Below are positions 13,935-18,641 of a stretch of DNA of 18,641 nt, piece after piece. Made by a program: the position numbers and the translations under genes. The first letter of the stretch is position 1; every line of letters starts with the position of its first letter. The stretch is from Terrimonas_A sp040509495. Its GTDB lineage: Bacteria; Bacteroidota; Bacteroidia; Chitinophagales; Chitinophagaceae. The DNA is taken from assembly GCA_040509495.1 (NCBI GenBank), contig JBEVKW010000359.1:1-18641 (forward strand), written 5' to 3'. The notes under the pieces are model-generated. The model did no database searches. It was not told where the DNA came from and saw nothing but the letters and a program-made list of their open reading frames with translations.

Positions 13935-16900
13935 ATGAGAAATTTCTTAAATGCCTCCCGGCATAAGGCACTTTTTGTGCAAACGATAATCCCTTTACTT
14001 CTACTAGTTTTTAGTCAGCATGCGTATGGTCAGGCGAAACTGATCAACGGGCGTGTGTTGGGTGCTGATCAGACACCGTTGTCTGGTGCTTCTGTTACCA
14101 TTAAAGGAGTTACCGGTGGTACTACCACAGATGCGAATGGACGCTATTCTATTATGGCATCTGCTGGTGATAGCATCCAGGTCACTTCCATCGGTTATGA
14201 AGCTGCAACGATGGCTGTTGGCAGCGGATCGGAATTGAATTTTAGCATGACCGGCACAGCATCTATATTGAGTGATGTCGTGGTGGTGGGTTATGGTACG
14301 GTCCGTCGCTCAAATCTTACTGGTGCTGTAACAACAGTCAGTTCAAAAGATCTTACAAAATTACCAGCCGCCAATCTTGATCAGGCGTTGCAGGGGAATG
14401 TACCTGGACTGTATACACAACAAAGTGATAGAAGTCCGGGTGCGGGCGTTTCACTTGCGCTTCGCGGTAACAACTCCTTCTCGGGAAACGCTCCGCTGTT
14501 CATCGTGGATGGATTTCCAATCGCATCCGGTGGTGGTGTGAATGCGATCAACCCGAATGATATCGAATCAGTGTCCGTTTTAAAAGACGCATCATCTGTA
14601 GCGATATATGGAGCACGCGCGGCGAATGGTGTGATCCTGATCACCACAAAAGCGGGTAAGGCCGGAAAGAATTCATTTGATGTGAATGTGTGGACAGGTT
14701 TCAAATCGTTTTCGAATCCGATCGATTTTATGAATGGCGATCAGATCGCGCAGATGAGAAGCGAAGCCTACCAGAATGATAATGTGAATGGCGGTGTTGC
14801 CGTATTCCGGCCGGAAGAAGACGCGATGCTGCAAAGCGGAAAATCAACCAGCTGGCTGGACGAGGTCACCGGATCAGGAAGAATTACACAAAACATCCAG
14901 CTTGCCTTTTCCGGAGGTACGGAGAAAACCAGGATACTCGTGAGTGGTAACTTATATAACGAGAGAGGAGTGATCAATAACTCTGACTATCTCCGGGGAA
15001 GTTTACGGTTGAACCTTGTGCAGAAGATCGGTGATAAACTGACGCTCACCTCCAACAATAACCTGAGTGTGCTGACTGGCCGTGGTGTAACCGGGCCAAG
15101 CGTATTGTATCCTGCATATGTAGGTAATCCGCTTGCTCCGATCCGGCAGCCGAACGGACAGTATTACACAATGCTGATCGGTGTTGGAAATACGCCATGG
15201 GCAAACCCGGTAGCGTACACGGAGATGATCGATAATAAATATGTACAGCCGGTGATCACAAGTTCACTCGCGCTGGAATACAGGATCCTGAATGGTTTGA
15301 AAGTACGCACGCAGATCAGCGGCGAACTTGATTCGTGGAAAGAGAATTTCTATGTGCCCATCGCGCTTTCTGCCAACCATGAAGAAAGTGGTCGGGTAGC
15401 CAATGGTTTTGCACGTGTCTCCCACAATACGAATTATAACTGGATCTCCGAGACTGTTCTTTCTTATAACAAACGTTTCGGCAGCCGTCATGAAGTGGAT
15501 GCCGTAGCGGGTTATTCTGCGCAGCAGAATCGCTGGGAGCGTACGCAGGCTTCTGCTTCAGGTTTCCCCTTTGATATATATGGAACATGGAATCTCGGTG
15601 CTTCAACCGGTACACCACGTAAGCCGGTATCTGATCTGCAGATCTGGACGATGAATTCCTATATCGGTCGTGTGATCTATACATTCGATTCGAAGTATAT
15701 CGCCACGGCTAACTTCCGTGCTGATGGTTCTTCAAGATTCGGATCAAATAACAAATGGGGCTTCTTCCCAAGTGCTGCGTTCGCGTGGAGAGCTTCGGAA
15801 GAAAACTTTATCCGCAACCTGAATGTGTTTGACGACCTGAAGATCAGGGCGAGCTACGGTTTGGCGGGTAATGCAAATGCATTGGGCGTTTATTCAACGC
15901 AGGCGAGAATGTCTCCGGCCTCTTTTAACTGGAATGGCATTGAAGCTCCGGGTTATTACCCATCACAGTTGGCGTTTGATAACCTGAAATGGGAAACAAC
16001 CAAACAATTCGATCTTGGTATTGATCTGTCAATATTAAATCGCCGGTTGAACATCACTGCTGATTATTACCTGAAAAATACACGTGATCTGATCCGTCAG
16101 TTGCCGATCCTTGCCGTATCTGGTTTCCAAACAGGATGGGCAAACCTGGGTAACCTGCGTAATGAAGGGGTGGAGTTAGCGATCAAAGGCCTGATCATCG
16201 ATCGTGAATTGAAATGGAATGCAACATTGAATCTTGCTACCAATACAAACAAACTGACTTCTCTTGGTGATGGAACAGACCGGATCGGTACTACGCACTT
16301 TGTTGGTCAGCCGATCGGGATCGGCGCCCGTTACCTGATCGAAAAAACAGGGATCTGGCAGACAAGTGAAGCCACACAAGCGGCATTGTATGGGGCCCGT
16401 CCGGGTAATGTGAAATACAATGATCTGAATAAGGATAATAAGATCGATAATAATGACCGCGCATTCTATGGAAAGTTGTTCCCTGATTTCTATGGTTCAT
16501 TGACAAATGAGATCTCTTACAAAGGCTTTGATCTGAATACATTCTTCACGTTCGAAGCCGGTAGAACGATCTACAATGGTTTGAACTATAAATTGCTGGC
16601 GGGCGATGGTTATGATAACCACCGGATCGAAATGCTGAACAGGTGGACACCTTCCAACCCAACAAACGAATATCCAAGAGCAGCGATCGGTTATTCAAAC
16701 CGCTCCAGCATGGCTTCAACAGAATTTTTGGAGAAAGCAGATTTCATCAAGCTGAGGAGTTTGACACTGGGTTACACGTTCCCTGCATCTGTAACAAGAA
16801 GGATCTCCAGCAACAATCTGCGCGTATACATAACCGGGTTGAACCTGTTTACGATCACGGGGTACAGCGGAATGGATCCGGAGGATGGCGATCTGGGTAA

Positions 16901-16967
16901 TACTGCAAGAAACGCACCTTATCCGATCACCCGCACGATCATCTTCGGATTGAATCTTGGTTTTTAA
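13935..16967 (+). CDS. SusC/RagA-type TonB-dependent outer-membrane transporter
   Basis: This imports oligosaccharides across the outer membrane using TonB energy, together with the SusD-like lipoprotein. The 1010-residue product has a signal peptide (1-32, cut near AYG-Q), a carboxypeptidase-regulatory-like beta-sandwich (about 36-112) and the SusC hallmark DVVVVGYGTVRR from 114. A plug domain follows (about 118-245, with IESVSVLKDASSVAIYGARA and NGVILITTKAG), then a 22-strand-type barrel ending in the aromatic C-terminal strand TIIFGLNLGF. ATG 13935 was chosen over the longer open frame from 13800 because it places the signal peptide at the N-terminus and lies just after the promoter. There is no N-terminal signalling extension, so regulation by an anti-sigma factor is not expected; this agrees with the local AraC regulator. 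SusD follows after 26 bases. Confidence 0.96.
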   Translation: MRNFLNASRHKALFVQTIIPLLLLVFSQHAYGQAKLINGRVLGADQTPLSGASVTIKGVTGGTTTDANGRYSIMASAGDSIQVTSIGYEAATMAVGSGSELNFSMTGTASILSDVVVVGYGTVRRSNLTGAVTTVSSKDLTKLPAANLDQALQGNVPGLYTQQSDRSPGAGVSLALRGNNSFSGNAPLFIVDGFPIASGGGVNAINPNDIESVSVLKDASSVAIYGARAANGVILITTKAGKAGKNSFDVNVWTGFKSFSNPIDFMNGDQIAQMRSEAYQNDNVNGGVAVFRPEEDAMLQSGKSTSWLDEVTGSGRITQNIQLAFSGGTEKTRILVSGNLYNERGVINNSDYLRGSLRLNLVQKIGDKLTLTSNNNLSVLTGRGVTGPSVLYPAYVGNPLAPIRQPNGQYYTMLIGVGNTPWANPVAYTEMIDNKYVQPVITSSLALEYRILNGLKVRTQISGELDSWKENFYVPIALSANHEESGRVANGFARVSHNTNYNWISETVLSYNKRFGSRHEVDAVAGYSAQQNRWERTQASASGFPFDIYGTWNLGASTGTPRKPVSDLQIWTMNSYIGRVIYTFDSKYIATANFRADGSSRFGSNNKWGFFPSAAFAWRASEENFIRNLNVFDDLKIRASYGLAGNANALGVYSTQARMSPASFNWNGIEAPGYYPSQLAFDNLKWETTKQFDLGIDLSILNRRLNITADYYLKNTRDLIRQLPILAVSGFQTGWANLGNLRNEGVELAIKGLIIDRELKWNATLNLATNTNKLTSLGDGTDRIGTTHFVGQPIGIGARYLIEKTGIWQTSEATQAALYGARPGNVKYNDLNKDNKIDNNDRAFYGKLFPDFYGSLTNEISYKGFDLNTFFTFEAGRTIYNGLNYKLLAGDGYDNHRIEMLNRWTPSNPTNEYPRAAIGYSNRSSMASTEFLEKADFIKLRSLTLGYTFPASVTRRISSNNLRVYITGLNLFTITGYSGMDPEDGDLGNTARNAPYPITRTIIFGLNLGF

Positions 16968-16993
16968 TCCAATCATTATTTAAATCACTAGTC

Positions 16994-18529
16994 ATGAAAC
17001 TTACTTGTTATATACTGATCCTTTTCACGGTGCTGGCTTCATCCTGCACAAAGGAGTTCCTCGAGGAAGATCCGAGAACATTTTTAACGCCCGGTAATTT
17101 TTACAAAACAGAAGCAGACCTGCAGATGGGATTGAATGGAGTCTATCGCACTCCACAGGATCGCTATTCGAATATGTGGGGTGCTCCCTGCTGGTTTGGC
17201 TGGGCAACAGATCTTGGTTACCTGACGCCGGCCAATGGCCACGCGTTCCATAACCAGCCAGCTCACCTCCGCGCTGATTTTAATCCGGCTTCTGATATGC
17301 CCTGGAATATGTGGGATTATATCTATCGTCACGTAAAAGATATCAACTTTTTGCTGGCCGTGGTTGACGTGGTTGATGCTCCCGCCGCTGCAAAAACAAG
17401 TATTGCTGCACAGGCAAGAGCATGGCGTGCGCATCTGTATTTTGATGGCGTACGCATCTTTGGTGCATTGCCGCTGATACTTGAACCGGTTTCAGATGTA
17501 AAAGCATTGAATTCGTTGACACGTACACCCGCAGCGCAGGTGTATGAACAGATCATTAAAGACCTTGAATTCGGGATCGCCAGTCTTCCTAATACTTATA
17601 CCGCTGCTGCGGATAAAGGAAGGATCACCGCTGGTGCTTGTGCCGCAATGCTGGCACGCGTGTATATCACTATGGCCGGCTACCCGCTTCGCCAGACCGA
17701 CAAATGGGAAAAGGCACGCGTACTGCTGAAAGAATTTGTGGATGATAAGAAATATGGTGCGCAATACAACTTGTGGCCGGAATACAGCCAGGCTTTCGCG
17801 GATGCAAATATCCAGGGCGGACAGGAAGCCGTATGGACAGTCAACTTCACCCGTGGTACATTCGGACAGGGAAGCCAGGTACATACCGACTTTTCACCGA
17901 TCGAATTGTATTATGATTCGAGAGCAGGATTGACACGTGGTGGAGGATGGAGCAACGAATTGCCTACGGAAGCATTCCTCGCTTCGTATAACCAGGCGAG
18001 AGATAAACGCTATACGTTCACTTACTGGAGATCTACGGCAGATCTTCCGACGGAATATGCTGCGATCAATAATAGCGCTGGTGGTCCGGTGGTTTTTGCC
18101 GCACCACATGTAAAGAAGTTCAGGGAAACATCGCCGAATGATAACTCGCAGGGTTCCGGACTTGATCATTACATCATTCGCTATGCAGATGTATTACTGA
18201 TGTATGCAGAAGCTATCAACGAAACGAATGGAGCAAATGCGGCGAACTATGTAAATCTTGTAAGAAGACGTGCGGGGCTGGATGATCTTCCGGCAATGTC
18301 ACAATCTCAGTTGCGTGATCATCTGCTGCTTGAGCGTGCCTGGGAATTGTGTTTCGAAGGTGAGCGCCGTTTTGAGCTGATGCGTACGGGCACTTATTAT
18401 TCAAGAGTGAAGGCATGGAATCCGCAAGCTGGTGCGAACATTGTACAGAACAAACATGAGTTGTGGCCGGTGCCGCAACGGGAGATCGATATCAATAGTA
18501 ATTTATTACCCAATAATCCGGGTTATTAA
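16994..18529 (+). CDS. SusD/RagB-type glycan-binding surface lipoprotein
   Basis: It captures the glycan at the cell surface and caps the SusC barrel. The 511-residue product has a lipoprotein signal ending LASSC (lipidated C18), a TPR-like helical scaffold (about 40-240) with the typical NFYKTEADLQMGLNGVY segment, and the conserved C-terminal motif LLLERAWELCFEGERRFELMR. The stop is followed by a hairpin. It is co-transcribed with the SusC-like gene. The ligand cannot be read from sequence; the rhamnosidase nearby suggests a rhamnose-bearing glycan, for example a pectin side chain or rhamnosylated glycoside, as an inference. Confidence 0.95.
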   Translation: MKLTCYILILFTVLASSCTKEFLEEDPRTFLTPGNFYKTEADLQMGLNGVYRTPQDRYSNMWGAPCWFGWATDLGYLTPANGHAFHNQPAHLRADFNPASDMPWNMWDYIYRHVKDINFLLAVVDVVDAPAAAKTSIAAQARAWRAHLYFDGVRIFGALPLILEPVSDVKALNSLTRTPAAQVYEQIIKDLEFGIASLPNTYTAAADKGRITAGACAAMLARVYITMAGYPLRQTDKWEKARVLLKEFVDDKKYGAQYNLWPEYSQAFADANIQGGQEAVWTVNFTRGTFGQGSQVHTDFSPIELYYDSRAGLTRGGGWSNELPTEAFLASYNQARDKRYTFTYWRSTADLPTEYAAINNSAGGPVVFAAPHVKKFRETSPNDNSQGSGLDHYIIRYADVLLMYAEAINETNGANAANYVNLVRRRAGLDDLPAMSQSQLRDHLLLERAWELCFEGERRFELMRTGTYYSRVKAWNPQAGANIVQNKHELWPVPQREIDINSNLLPNNPGY

Positions 18530-18554
18530 GTTTCGTTAAGCAGTCAGTTAGCAG

Positions 18555-18592
18555 AACCCCCGAATGAGGCTTGTCAAAGTCTTTTCGGGGTT
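18555..18592 (+). terminator. Hairpin after the susD-like gene
   Basis: AACCCCCGAA (18555-18564) pairs with TTCGGGGTT (18584-18592), with one bulged C. The loop is long (19 bases) and no T tract follows, so it may be only a weak terminator. Confidence 0.5.
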
Positions 18593-18607
18593 ATGCTTAG
18601 GTTCCCG

Positions 18608-18641
18608 CAGATGACGCAGATTAGCGCGCAGATACGCAGAT
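18608..18641. repeat. CGCAGAT tandem-like repeat cut by the window edge
   Basis: The heptamer CGCAGAT occurs four times in the last 34 bases with spacers of 2, 5 and 1 bases. It resembles dispersed intergenic repeats common in Bacteroidetes genomes. It continues beyond the window, so its extent is unknown. Confidence 0.6.

Noticed and set aside
18608..18641. CRISPR array
   Set aside because: Repeat units are only 7 bases with 1-5 base spacers, unlike any CRISPR.

Overview
The window looks like chromosomal DNA of a Bacteroidetes (Bacteroidota), most likely a member of the Chitinophagaceae. The evidence is a SusC/SusD outer-membrane pair, several promoters that fit the phylum's TTTG-N19/20-TAnnTTTG consensus, the near absence of Shine-Dalgarno sequences, a eukaryote-like citrate synthase and a GOB-like class B3 metallo-beta-lactamase fold. 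The family-level assignment is an inference.

Bases 1-5250 are housekeeping or envelope DNA. A small unrecognised protein (minus strand) is divergent from an LptF/LptG permease that starts with TTG. The roughly 490 bases between them hold two inverted repeats. Citrate synthase follows with its own promoter and a strong terminator. Next comes a compact envelope-stress type cluster: a YtxH-like protein, a holin-superfamily two-TM protein and a coiled-coil protein that overlaps it by 8 bases. A tRNA-Ala(GGC) with a terminator-like hairpin follows, and then about 290 bases without a recognisable gene.

Bases 5599-18529 form one carbohydrate-utilisation locus. On the minus strand a B3 metallo-beta-lactamase-like protein and a GH78 alpha-L-rhamnosidase are 16 bases apart and probably co-transcribed. 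An AraC-family regulator, also minus, lies upstream of them. Divergent from it on the plus strand are a DUF5107-TPR protein, a SusC-like TonB-dependent transporter and a SusD-like surface lipoprotein. The expected logic is surface capture by SusD, import by SusC, side-chain cleavage by the rhamnosidase, and sugar-dependent control by the AraC protein through the short divergent region, which carries 8-base direct repeats exactly 21 bases apart.

The most striking fact is that two genes of this locus are broken as written. The rhamnosidase has lost one base near 6974; restoring it gives exactly 900 codons. The DUF5107-TPR gene has a single in-frame TAA at 10843-10845 inside an otherwise intact 1116-codon frame. 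Either the locus is decaying or the sequence carries two errors. I found no CRISPR array, integrase, transposase or evident defence system. The best candidate for new biology is the AraC-controlled combination of rhamnosidase, Q-type B3 metallo-beta-lactamase fold and DUF5107-TPR protein.
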